In this document: one piece after another, positions 9,908 through 20,164 of the stretch | Layout: the number at the start of each line of letters is the position of its first letter | Position numbering within the stretch: position 1 is the first letter of the stretch | Assembly: GCA_027579435.1 (NCBI GenBank) | Contig: JANBPK010001214.1 | Coordinates: forward strand, 21,629-85,628 | Reading direction: 5' to 3' | Source: Candolleomyces eurysporus | Taxonomy: Eukaryota; Basidiomycota; Agaricomycetes; Agaricales; Psathyrellaceae | Length of the DNA stretch: 64,000 nt | Position numbers and translations under genes: made by a program | Notes under the pieces: generated by a model | Told to the model about the DNA's origin: nothing | Database searches by the model: none | The model's input: only the letters and a program-made list of their open reading frames with translations

Positions 9908-12900
9908 ATGCCCTGTGGCCACAAGATGAATGGCCGTAATCTCATTGTATGCATTGATGGTACTGCAAACCAGTTCGGGGACAAGGTACGGGACACACAC
10001 TGGAAAGCGACATGAGTTCTGCCTGACACTTCACTTCCTCATCTCTCTGCATAGAACACCAACGTCATTGAGCTATATAATCTCGTCATGAAAGAGTTCG
10101 AGGATAATCAGTTCACTTGGTACAATAGCGGCATTGGCACCTACGCTCGACCCCATTGGAGATCAGTCAAGTACCTGAAGAAAACTGCTTCTCACAAAGT
10201 TGACTTGGCGATTGCATGGTAAGGGTTTATAACACCTCAAGTTTGCGCATCTCCTGATTTGCTATTTCTTTTATTGCAGGCATTTTGACAAGACTATTTT
10301 AGGTGCCTATCGATGGCTGTCAGACAACTATCAGAAGGGTGATTGTATCTTTTTATTTGGTGAGCTGCTCGCATCCCATGGACGCATTGTCTCTAAAGGG
10401 AAACAGGCTTCTCTCGTGGTGCATTTCAAGTCCGCACCCTGTCTGGGATGATTCATAAGGTCAGTATGACCGTCGCCTCCTCTACCCGCTGTTGACACCC
10501 TGGTCAGGTTGGACTCATCCATAAAGGGAATGAAATGCAGATACCGTTGTACGCCCATCCACATTACCACCCTGAATTTTGGAACGCTGACCTTTCCCTT
10601 GTATCCCTTGCATCCCAGTGCGTACGAGCTGTACGCAGACCCAAAAAGCGACGAAGAACTAGCCCCGCCGGTTGAGTCGGTGCCTAACCAGAAGCCGATA
10701 ACAATGGCCAAGCGTTTCAAGCAGGCCTTCTCACACCACGACGTAAGAGTTCACTTTGTCGGAGCTTGGTACGTCATTCTGTAATCATCTGTGACAGACC
10801 TGATTCATTGCAAGACTTAGGGATACAGTATCTTCAATCGGGATTGTGAGAGAGAAACGGGTCTTGCCTCATACGACTGAGGGCATGACTCATGTCTGCT
10901 ATTTTCGTCACGCCCTGGCCCTTGATGAACGTAGAGTGAAATTCCTTCCGGAATATGCCTGGGGAGGGACAACTTTACCCCCTCCTGACAAGAGGCTTCA
11001 AAAATCAAACGCTCATGTCGGAGGACACCAAGAATCGTCGAATCAAGCGACAGCGGCCACAAAATTTCCGCCTCAAGTCCTAGAAGTTTGGTTTGCAGGA
11101 ACGCATTCCGACATGTAAGCAACCTTTTTCTTTATCCAGCTTCCTTGCAAGTTCTGATTCTAGCTTATAGAGGCGGCGGGAATGTCCAGAATGCGGGGAT
11201 GGATCGGAGCCGACCGCCGTCGAGGTGGATGATAACAGAAGCAGAGGCACTTGGTCTGCGATTGAGGCCATTCGAGCGGGAGCTCACGTCAAGCGAACAA
11301 ATCGAGTTCCGGGAATCGCTCAAGGGACCGTGGCACCTCTTTGAACTTCTTCCTTTCCGACGACTTACATTTGCTCGAAGCACGGGGGCAATGCCCGATA
11401 CCTTTGTGTGAGTTTCATCGCTTATAGCCTTGTGGCATAATTGTGAGTCTTACATTATCGTTTTAGACCTCACCTCTGGGCAGCAAGAAAAATTCACCCT
11501 TGTCAGAAAATCCATAGTTCACTCATCCTGTCGGAGTCGGAAACGCCCTACATCCCTAAAGCACGGCCTCCACTTCAAGAAGCTGCAGGTGGCGACTCCG
11601 GAGTTAACTCGGACGGCGGCGGACTTTTTCGATCGCTTCGTCGACTGCGCCAAACCGGGACCCCACACCCTGAGCTTGAAAACGCGTTTTGGGAAAACCT
11701 TCGCACGGATGGACTTGCGAACTCTAATGGATGGCTGGAGATAGACCTCGTTGACTATACGAGACTGCTTCTGAAACGACTCGTGGGCGGAGCAGACGTC
11801 AAGGTTCCACTAACAGACCTTGTCTCAAAATGTAAGTTCCATTTGACACGATTTTACTGCGGCTAATATTGTCCAGATGATGGTGCACAGACCGTATACG
11901 ACGAGACGATGGAAACGATTCGAACGTGTGAGAACACTGCAACCGGCTTAAAAGCCAAGTGTCAATTGCTTTTCACCATCCCGGATATCTTGGAAGGACA
12001 CTGGCAAGATCGAGGTCGCGACTCGGTGATCGATCCACTGCATAGTTGCTCGGATGCTGGGCGTCAGGTAGTAAACGAGTTTCTGCGCCTCGCTAACGCA
12101 AGTGAGTGAGCTGGATTTTACACCGAAATGGCAGTCTGACCGTCTTGATTCATAACTTCCCTCCGGAATCTCTGCACGCTGTTTAGACTCGCGAGATGGT
12201 GCACAAGCCGTGTACGATGGAATTCTGGAGGCCATTCGACTGTGGGAGAAAAACCCGCCTGAACCGGAAGCTCAGGGTCGAGTTCTTCGTACTGCAATCG
12301 AAATTTTGGGAGGACACTTGGAAACCCTCAAGCTTCGAGCGTGGAGTGAAATTCGGAATGCTTTAGCCGATATCTGGAGGAGAGGTACAGATGGCCAGCA
12401 AGATGTTGCAAAACGGTTCCTGGACGGCTTCACGGCTGGTAAGTGAATTAGATGGCCATACCAAGTGATGAGTCTAACCATGTTTATTGAAGATATAAAT
12501 CACCTTTTGGAGCTTACAGGACACTCTAAGGCCGTCACCAGCATCTCAATCTCACCTGACAACAAGCGCATCGTCTCTAGCTCAGGGGACAACACCATTC
12601 AAATCTGGGACTTGGAGACGGGGAAGCAGGTGGGAGAACCGCTGAGTGGGCATACAAAGTCAGTGATGTGTGTTGCTATCTCTCCTGATGGCAAGCGCAT
12701 CGTCTCTGGCTCTGACGACCACAGAATTCGGATCTGGGATGCGGCGACGGGGGCGCAAGTAGGAGAGCCGCTACAAGGGCATGAGTTGATAGTGTGGTCT
12801 GTAGCAATCTCGCCTGACGGCAAGCACATCGTCTCTGGGTCTGACGACAGGACGATTCGGGTCTGGGATTTGGCGACGGGGAAGCAGGTGGGGGAGCCGC

Positions 12901-13019
12901 TACGAGGCCACACTAGTTATGTGTTTTCTGTCGCCATTTCGCCTGATGGCAAGCGCATTGTCTCTGGCTCCCTGGATAATACAGTTCGGATCTGGAATGC
13001 AGAAGGGATATTGGTCTGA
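9908..13019 (+). CDS. DUF2235 (Tle1-like hydrolase) fused to WD40 repeats
   Basis: Twelve exons (9908-9985, 10055-10218, 10280-10359, 10407-10459, 10508-10548, 10619-10768, 10821-11114, 11171-11407, 11467-11831, 11877-12101, 12187-12438, 12493-13019) join in frame to 821 residues ending in TGA. Residues 1 to about 380 are a DUF2235 domain, the alpha/beta-hydrolase fold shared with Tle1 phospholipases: GRNLIVCIDGTANQFGDK at the start, nucleophile elbow GFSRGA (108-113), WDTV (189-192) and later FAGTHSDI with a candidate catalytic His. Residues 488-562 and 563-646 are two related helical modules (DGAQTVYDETMETIR and DGAQAVYDGILEAIR), each a single exon. Four WD40 repeats follow (about 650-818). 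The start lies in ACCATGC context, but KPELKT just upstream is also conserved in the pseudogene copy at 17.6 kb, so a further 5' exon is possible. The substrate is unknown. The architecture resembles fungal effector-domain-plus-repeat proteins, but no NACHT or NB-ARC is present. Confidence 0.85.
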
Positions 13020-15590
13020 GAACGAGGTCCTTCCTATGCTGTTCCTTTCTTTGGCATCTTTATCGCTATGCTTTATCAATATGTAATTTCTTACAGCTTT
13101 GAGCGCGTTCAGATTTTTTCTTCCATGATACTCTAGTGTATATCGTCCTGTATCCTTTGTAGAGAGAGCTCGCATGACGACGCACCGTACAAATGACCGT
13201 TGAGATATAATCGACGTATGCAACCCTCATGGAAGTGTACGATTCGAGCGCAAAGAGTCGAGCTTGAACGGACCTGATTACTTGTTTATCTTTTCTCATC
13301 GAAGAATTTGAGGCTAGAATCCTTCTTTACGTTCTGGTCCACAAGGCGATGACGCATCACAGTCTCTGGCTTTCGCGCTATGTGGGCTGATGACGGAAAG
13401 AATGCTTGCTCGATTCGCTCGCTCAATCATCATTCGGTTGTTATTCTCTCAACTATATGCACACTCTAGTACCAGCTCCGAGGGCAAAGCGTCTGTCATA
13501 GGCGTTTCGAGGGGTTCACTATTGCACACGAGGATAGCAACTGTTGATCCCTCCATACCTGATTTTACAAATTCGTACATACGTACAGACTGCGGACGAG
13601 GGCAACGATCTTCCACCAACTGCGATCAGCCTCAAATACAATCCGCTCTGCCTCAGGCTTCGTGATCTAGTAGGGAAGAAAGTAAGACGCAGTTGAGCGA
13701 AGTCTTTCCTTTTCTCTCGCTTGGTTCATCATTTCCTCATCAGCTTCCATCTTTACACGTTCATGACCAAGGCATGCAAACATTCACGGGTCCAAATGAC
13801 GTCGCGGCGGGACATATGACACGATAGAGAGGGCAACAGCAGGTGTGTGATGGATCGGCGGCCTGTGCTTCAGTCAGGTTGTCAGAGATCCATGGAGGAG
13901 GTGCGTGGAACACGACTATGAATGGTGTTAGAACCGAGGGGTGGGGACGGAGTGAGCGGGAGAGCGAGAGCCCCCACCAGAACTATCATCGACTACCTTC
14001 TCGTTCATAGAACCCGCCCCTATGGTAGACGTGGCCAGCATTGGTGTCCACCAATCAAAAGCCGTTCGGAGCGTCCGGTCCCAATTTTGTCGGAGAATCG
14101 AGCGGCAAACATCTCGGTCTTCGGGAGAGCGAAGATAACGATCATCTCCGGTCACAGCCACCCAATCGGCGTTCAGGACTCGATGGGATCGTCGTTCGAC
14201 TTTGACCTCCCCTTTCTACCTCTCGCTCATGCACCCCCATTCTCTCCTTGATCAACCGGGTCTCGATCGTCTTTCACCTTCCCACACATAGAAATCAGTG
14301 TCCGAGGGGACGTTGGAGAGAGGGCTCCGCACTCATGAGGGTCGATCCAGATCTTGCGTGAGGTCATTTCTTGACCGCTAGCTTGCGCCAACCCTCTATC
14401 AGTGTCCACCCCACTCTACCCCTCGTGTGGCCTTGTTCAGTGCTCCAGCAGCCAACCCCACTTTGCCTGTCACACTGCTCCAGCCCTCTCGAACGCACGA
14501 TTCCCGGAGGTACTCGAGCGCGAACTCTCCAAGCAGGAAGAAACGGAAAGAATGCCACAGCAGGAGGAGCGGAACGCCCCGCTGACACTTTTCCGAAGCC
14601 CACCCGTACCAGCAGAGCCGACGAGGATAAAATTCTTCCAATTCGCCAATTGAATCGTCCTATACCCAACCACCTCTGCCTTCATAGCAACTCTCCACAT
14701 TGTCAACGCCCGGACTCGTTCACCCGAGATAGTTCCCGTTCCTCGACTTCCGGTGGACCATACGCCCATCTGGGGTTCTCAGAGATAGGTCGAGGCCTTT
14801 GAAGAGCCTGGCGCAAGTGGGTTGTAATTGCCGCCTCCAACAACCGAGAAGATGGAAGGACGAAGGTCGAGGGAGGAGACGGATGAGAGCTCAGAGCGGT
14901 CGTGACAGAGGCAAGGACAAAGAAACGGCGGATGCTGTACGGGATGTGGGAGACGCCCTTCAGGGAACAAGGACTTGTTGGTACGTGACACCTCTGCCTT
15001 GCATATGGTTCATGAATTTACTGGCTGGCCAGCAGGCTCTCGTTCCGCGCTTCACCTATTGTGCTTCATCACTCGATCATGTAAAACTCACCGAACACCA
15101 ATTGACCATCTTTTCTTCCATCGCTTCTCTTTTGCATTCGGGTTTTGTGCTCATTGTTTCGCTTCTGCATTGACTCTGGGTCCTCCCCAGCTTTCATTTT
15201 TCATCTTTGGCGCTGCACATTGACGCTGTCTCCACTTCTGTTCATCGAATTTCCAACCCTGCGTTGCTTCATCACCTTTTTCTAGCTCACTTCAAGGGCT
15301 ATTTTGTGGGCAACACTCACTCATGTTGGCTAATTGGTCACAACGTACAGAAGAGCTCTCAATTCCGCCCCAGCGCAAATTTGGTGCGTCGAATGATCTT
15401 TCCTGACTCCCGCCTCAATGAGCACCAAAAATATCCGTGATTTGTTATCGAACACTCCTTACTTCAACAGCTCTACACGCACCCAGTCAATATAGCGCCG
15501 GCATCTCTTCCAAGCACACACTTCGCACCACAGTCCTATGTACGTGTACTCCTCCCTTCCCGGGCTCCCGGACAGTCACGGCTCTAACTC
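13020..15590. other. Long gene-free interval
   Basis: Several frames of 70-140 codons exist on both strands around 13.9-15.2 kb, but they overlap each other antisense, lack splice logic and carry no motif. Nothing could be supported. Confidence 0.45.
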
Positions 15591-15595
15591 ATCGC

Positions 15596-15730
15596 GTCAG
15601 GTCTAAAATACCCGAACATCGAATACATACATGATCGATCGAGAGCTATTCAGGCCGTTCACCAAACCGTTGAATCTCTTCTCGAAGCTGATAGTGTGAA
15701 TGGGAGTTTCAGCAGACAAGATACATAGGT
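15596..15730 (+). other. Coding-like exon, unassigned
   Basis: After a CAG at 15600, one frame reads LKYPNIEYIHDRSRAIQAV and onward for about 42 codons to a TAG near 15728, next to GTATGG. It looks like genuine protein sequence and may be an upstream exon of the gene ending at 16881, but I could not build a continuous in-frame path between them. Confidence 0.25.
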
Positions 15731-16265
15731 ATGGACTCGCAGCTAGCAACTATTCAAGGCGATGGATTTCCGTAGGCTTCGTCGTTCTCTCAGGGCCTAC
15801 TATCTGACCTCNTTTTTTTAAGCAAACAGCGAACGCGATCGATTCGTGACAGCTCGGCTTCCCATCATCTCAATCTCTTGAGGCTGCCAGCAAAACGGAG
15901 ATACCAGGCCTCTCAAGTCGATGTCTTCCCGCAACGTTCTCAGATCCCATCTACGAGGGAGTGCACTAGTGCGTTCATTTCTTTCGCTACCTTTTTATCT
16001 CAGTCAGCTACTCACGTTTCCTTCTCGGCCGCGGTGGCGTACAGGTTGAATGGTGAAGATGTCTTCGCTCATGTACCCCGGGGCAAGTATGGCTGAACCT
16101 TCCGCTTGGATGGGAAAGGGTGCAGATGTGTAGAGAACGATCTGATCGAAGAAATGTAGGTTTGGCGCCTTTCAAGGCAACAATTTAGGTTAGATGAGCG
16201 TTAACGGTCACAGGGCTCGTTTAGCTTCCTGACCTCATCCACGGAGTCGTTTGAGACCCTGAGCC

Positions 16266-16881
16266 ATGCCTCACAACTGCTTCGCGATGTGCGTAGTTCG
16301 GCTCACGTTGATATGGAAAATAAGGATAACTTTGCATGTCCCGGGACACAAAGCCGCTGCTACTCTGGCGTATCGTATCGCCTGTCACTATCGTTTTAAG
16401 GGGTTCTTTGAGCTTTCTGATTCGTTCAAGCCCCGAGGAGGTCCGCAGGGATTTGAAGGTGTGAACATTCGACTCTTCTTTTCGGATCTGAAGCGCCTCA
16501 CCAGTCTCGTCCGTCACTAATGATATTTTCATTCAAAGGCGGAATCAACATGGTGATGCCGGGTGGCTATCTTCATAGTGCTACGTACAGTCCGCGCCCA
16601 ATTGTTACCTACCAAGTAGAAGAGCCTGCGATCCACGGATGGTCTTGTTATGTGAGCCGGTTGAAGGTCATTGAAGAATCACGTACCATGCCCCCACAAA
16701 GTGAACCTTAACATTCTTCCAGGAAAAAGCTCGCTTTGGGGTGATTCACCTGACGCAGGCTGCACTACCGATTCCCCCTTCTGTGGTGCCCCATCTGAAT
16801 AGCGAGAAAATGAGTGCTGCCATTATGGAAGGCAATAACTGGATCCATCCTGTTGGGGAAGCATGTTTTGGGGGTGCCTGA
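16266..16881 (+). CDS. Hypothetical protein (3' exons of a gene of unknown family)
   Basis: Three coding-like exons join in frame: one ending at 16458 (...GGPQGFEG), 16539-16651 (GGINMVMPGGYLHSATYSP onward) and 16723-16881 (EKARFGVIHLTQAALP... to a TGA). The introns are GTGTGA...AAG and GTGAGC...CAG. The joined sequence reads smoothly and stays in phase, which argues for real coding sequence, but I recognise no domain. The 5' end is uncertain: an ATG at 16266 keeps the first exon open, yet upstream exons around 15.6-16.1 kb may belong to it. Its 3' end abuts the convergent DUF2235 pseudogene. Confidence 0.4.
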
Positions 16882-17650
16882 CCATTGGATGGACCAACTA
16901 GGATGGCTTTGTTATGGTCCTCATCGGACTCAACATACAGCTGATATTCGCTGAGATGAGCAATAGCATATCAGTTGTAGTACGGATTGTAGGCTGCATA
17001 TACGTGTTTGAGTACCGAGCTACAGAGTATATAGGTAGAACGAACCCTATCAATCATTCCAGACAATGTTCGGACTTTGAACGCGCCACGGGAGAAACCT
17101 GTTATTCGTAGAATGAGAAATGCTATCGAAAATTGTCAGAGTAACGCATCTTACCAGATAAGAGGATACAGTCCCCGTCCTCTTTATTATCCGCCAACCA
17201 TCGATAAGCTCCCAGGACCTTTCTCTCAAGTTCCCTACATCGAATTGAGCGATTGAGAATGCATTCATCTTATTCTAAACCGATTCGAACGCACCATCCA
17301 ATAGCCATATCTATCATATGACATAACAATGCTGCCAGTACATTAGAGTCAACTTCCGCAGTGGCTTGGCATACGTCCCAATCCCGCTATTGTGTGCGTC
17401 AATTGTCGCCGGTCGCTTTCAAAATGAGATTGTAAAGCTCGATAGCATTGGTGTTCTGTCTGGAGACTCAGATATATTACTGGTGTATCCCTCCTGTTGC
17501 TTACCTTGTCCCCGAACTGATTTGCTGTGCCGTCCATGCAGACAACGAGATTTCGGCCAACCCTCTTGCGGCCACAGGGCATCGTCTTCAGCTCAGGCTT
17601 GGTGGCGAGTGCTTGCGACAACAAATGAAATTCGCTCTCTTTTTAAATTT
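16850..17650 (-). pseudogene. Decayed DUF2235 gene fragment
   Basis: Read on the minus strand, this repeats the first exons of the intact gene at 9.9 kb in order. It gives KPELKTMPCG and GRNLVVCMDGTANQFGDK (about 17.58 kb), NTNAIELYNLILK, then after stops NSGIGTYAKPL. Next come LGAYRWLADNKEDGDCILLSG-like and GFSRGAFKVRTLSGMI (about 17.06 kb), then YQLYVESDED near 16.9 kb. Intron positions correspond to those of the intact gene. Several stops and frame shifts are present, and everything downstream (WDTV region, helical modules, WD40) is missing. It is a truncated paralogue in inverse orientation about 4 kb from the end of the intact gene. Confidence 0.75.
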
Positions 17651-18620
17651 CACCATCCTCTGGAAAAGGCGTCAGTAAGCAAGGTGTCAGCCGCACGATG
17701 AAGGTGACCCACACTGGGGGGGATCGTCCAGCGGGACGTCAAGGCGATCTTCGCTCCCGAGCGCCTCGTAATCTGGGGGAAGATCCGTCAGTCGCTTCGT
17801 TGCGGAACATGTATGTGATAGAAATCACTAGGGAGCTCGTCAACGACGCGCTTTACCTTTGTTGCGTGAAGCAGGCCCATGACCCCAGGGGGCGGTAAGC
17901 TATGTTGACGAAGGAGGGAAAAGTTTGCTCTATATCACTTTGCTTGCTCAACGATATCTGCAGGTACAAGACATGGATTGCAAGGCGATCGTCTTATGAC
18001 GCTGTTGACGGGGCGAAAGTTTCGGTAAGGCACTTGTACGAACTCTTCAATCAATTCATACTCACTAAATTGCACCAACTCGAAACGCCAACCATTTGTT
18101 TATGAGACCTCAGTCCCGCATTTCGACCCGCATCATCAGCCCCCTAATCGCTCTCAAACATTCGTAGTATCTGGCAGTTGGCCTTGCCGTGCTGCGTCGC
18201 AGACGCACTCTGTGTTCAAGATTAGGCTTTGCCTCGATCGTCCTTGCGAACCTTCTGAAACGCTGGACATATTAGAAAATTGAGAGACGGAACCGATAAG
18301 AGGAGACAGAAGACAAAGCGAGAGTGGAAGTTACTGAGACGCACATGAGGCAGACTCGAATTTTAGCGATATCGTGAGCTGGGGAGATGAATGAAAGGAG
18401 ACGTTGGAAACAAATGAGCTGACACACATACCTAGCATCTATCGCGAGACAATCACGACTGTAGACTCGACTCTCGTACGATAAGGCTTGATGAGAAAGT
18501 ACTTTCCGTCGCAGTGAGACTTTGCATCCATTGAAACTGCGCCCAAGGAGTGAGATTGATATGTCTTGTACCTTTACAAACCCGATAACGAAACATGTTG
18601 GTCAGATATGGCACAGCTGG
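17651..18620. other. No gene seen
   Basis: Only short overlapping frames; no motif, repeat or RNA gene recognised. Confidence 0.45.
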
Positions 18621-18639
18621 TGGTGTCGGAATTGTGCAC

Positions 18640-19275
18640 CAGACACTACAATTGAACTACAGTGATTTGTGCATTAATGACAACAGTTGTTATCCCACCC
18701 CAGGGTGAAGGACAGACCACCTAGTGGTGCATCATCACGCACCAAACACCACCCGCAATGGCGCCCTAAATTGGTGCATTGTTCCCTCAACGCGGTATTC
18801 ACCACCTCCTAAGTGGTGCATCGATCATGCACAAGATCGCAGCCTCCCTGTAGGTGCTTCATCGACACATTACCTTGAATTTGAGCACCTTCCCTTTATT
18901 TGGCAAAGTGGTGCATCATTGACGCGCCACTCGCCCACTGCATCATCGGTGCAGCGCACCAGCCGAGCGCCCTCCCCGGACTGCTAGGCTCAATGTGGAG
19001 CATCGCTCATGCACCCGCTCACCGTGCCTAAGCGCCTTCCATCAATGTTGCACCACCAACTCAGGTGCTCTCGTAGTGCATCATGCCAACCAACCGTTCA
19101 TCCAATACGTTCAAAGTGGTGCATCAACCATGCACCTTGTGCTATTCTTGTCGTGCGTCGGTGGATCACACGTCCGAGCGCCGTCCTGATATTTGAAGCG
19201 GTGCATAAGCGCCCTACCGTCATTTAAAGTAGTGCATCAATCCATCATTGGCGCGTTTTGTGGTGCGTCATCGAG
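18640..19275. repeat. Array of palindromic GGTGCATCA motifs
   Basis: About fourteen copies or partial copies of (AAG)TGGTGCATCA occur at irregular spacing of about 30-80 bp. Several are followed by ATGCACC or GCACC, making short inverted repeats: GGTGCATcaaccATGCACC at 19118-19136, GGTGCATcatcaCGCACC at 18725-18742, GGTGCATcgatcATGCAC at 18814-18831. Other copies lie near 18667, 18771, 18850, 18909, 18945, 18990, 19073, 19200, 19229 and 19261. GCGCC often lies between copies. The array ends at a run of C at about 19277-19287. Confidence 0.6.
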
Positions 19276-19289
19276 CCCCCCCCCCCAAC

Positions 19290-20160
19290 TTGGTAGATTA
19301 TGTAAGAAAGACGTCAGTGTATGGCATTTACCTCTCACGCTATATTTACCCTCTCATTCGTTATTTTCTCGACTACTTGCGTTCACTCGTGTGCGAGTGC
19401 ATGCCCCTGCTGCGGGTTAGCAACCGTATGTAGGTTTCTCACAGCACACATCGCGCATCGCGAATCCTGGCCGGATTTTATTTTGACGAGTAAACAAGGT
19501 ACAACTTGTGGGTGCTTGTAGGCNCCTTGAGAAAAAAAGACCAGTGTTCCAACCCGCCATTTGGTCATCCATCCTCAGGCTCCCATCTCCCGAGCGCGAG
19601 CGCGAGCACGCCGCAGGCGTGCGTCAGCGAGCGCAGCTACAAAGCATGAAGGGAGTCCCAGGAACAGCAGGGAAGAGCAGATAAAGCAGTGATAAGATCT
19701 TCATTCCGATTACAAGGTACAACTGAGTGTGTCAACCTCCTAAGAGCGAGCTCTAGTGTTGGCGGCCCGAGTAGCGGGCGTTGCGGCGAAGCCGGCTTTG
19801 AGGGTTATTACGATTTGTCTTTGTTTGGCTCTGCCAAAAGTTTGGGCCCAACCCCCTTACACAGTTACAAAGATTGCTCGCTTTGCTCGCAATAATCCTC
19901 ATAGCTACAACTGAGTGCAACTTCGGTTCCTTGCAAACCTTCATATCCAGTGCCGCATCTCTCTCCCATGCACTCGTTCACAACGTTGAAGAGAAATTCA
20001 AACAACTCGGGTCGAGTCCAATTATCCTCAATGCGTATGGAACTGCAGAGACAACCCAAGCTGTGGCCGTCGTACCTCTATCTCAAGTAGTCTCTGTTAT
20101 TTGAAAAGATGTATGCCTTTGTAGTAATGATTTAGCATAGACGATTAGGTGCCCTGTTAA
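19290..20160. other. No gene seen
   Basis: Includes a GC-rich CGAGCGCGAGCACG-type stretch near 19590-19640. No coding region or RNA gene supported. Confidence 0.45.
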
Positions 20161-20164
20161 CTAC

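Noticed and set aside
13900..15300. Cluster of frames of 70-140 codons on both strands
   Set aside because: They overlap antisense, have no splice logic and no motif; judged chance frames in GC-balanced DNA.
18640..19275. CRISPR-like repeat-spacer array
   Set aside because: Spacing is irregular, motifs are degenerate, and the genome is eukaryotic.
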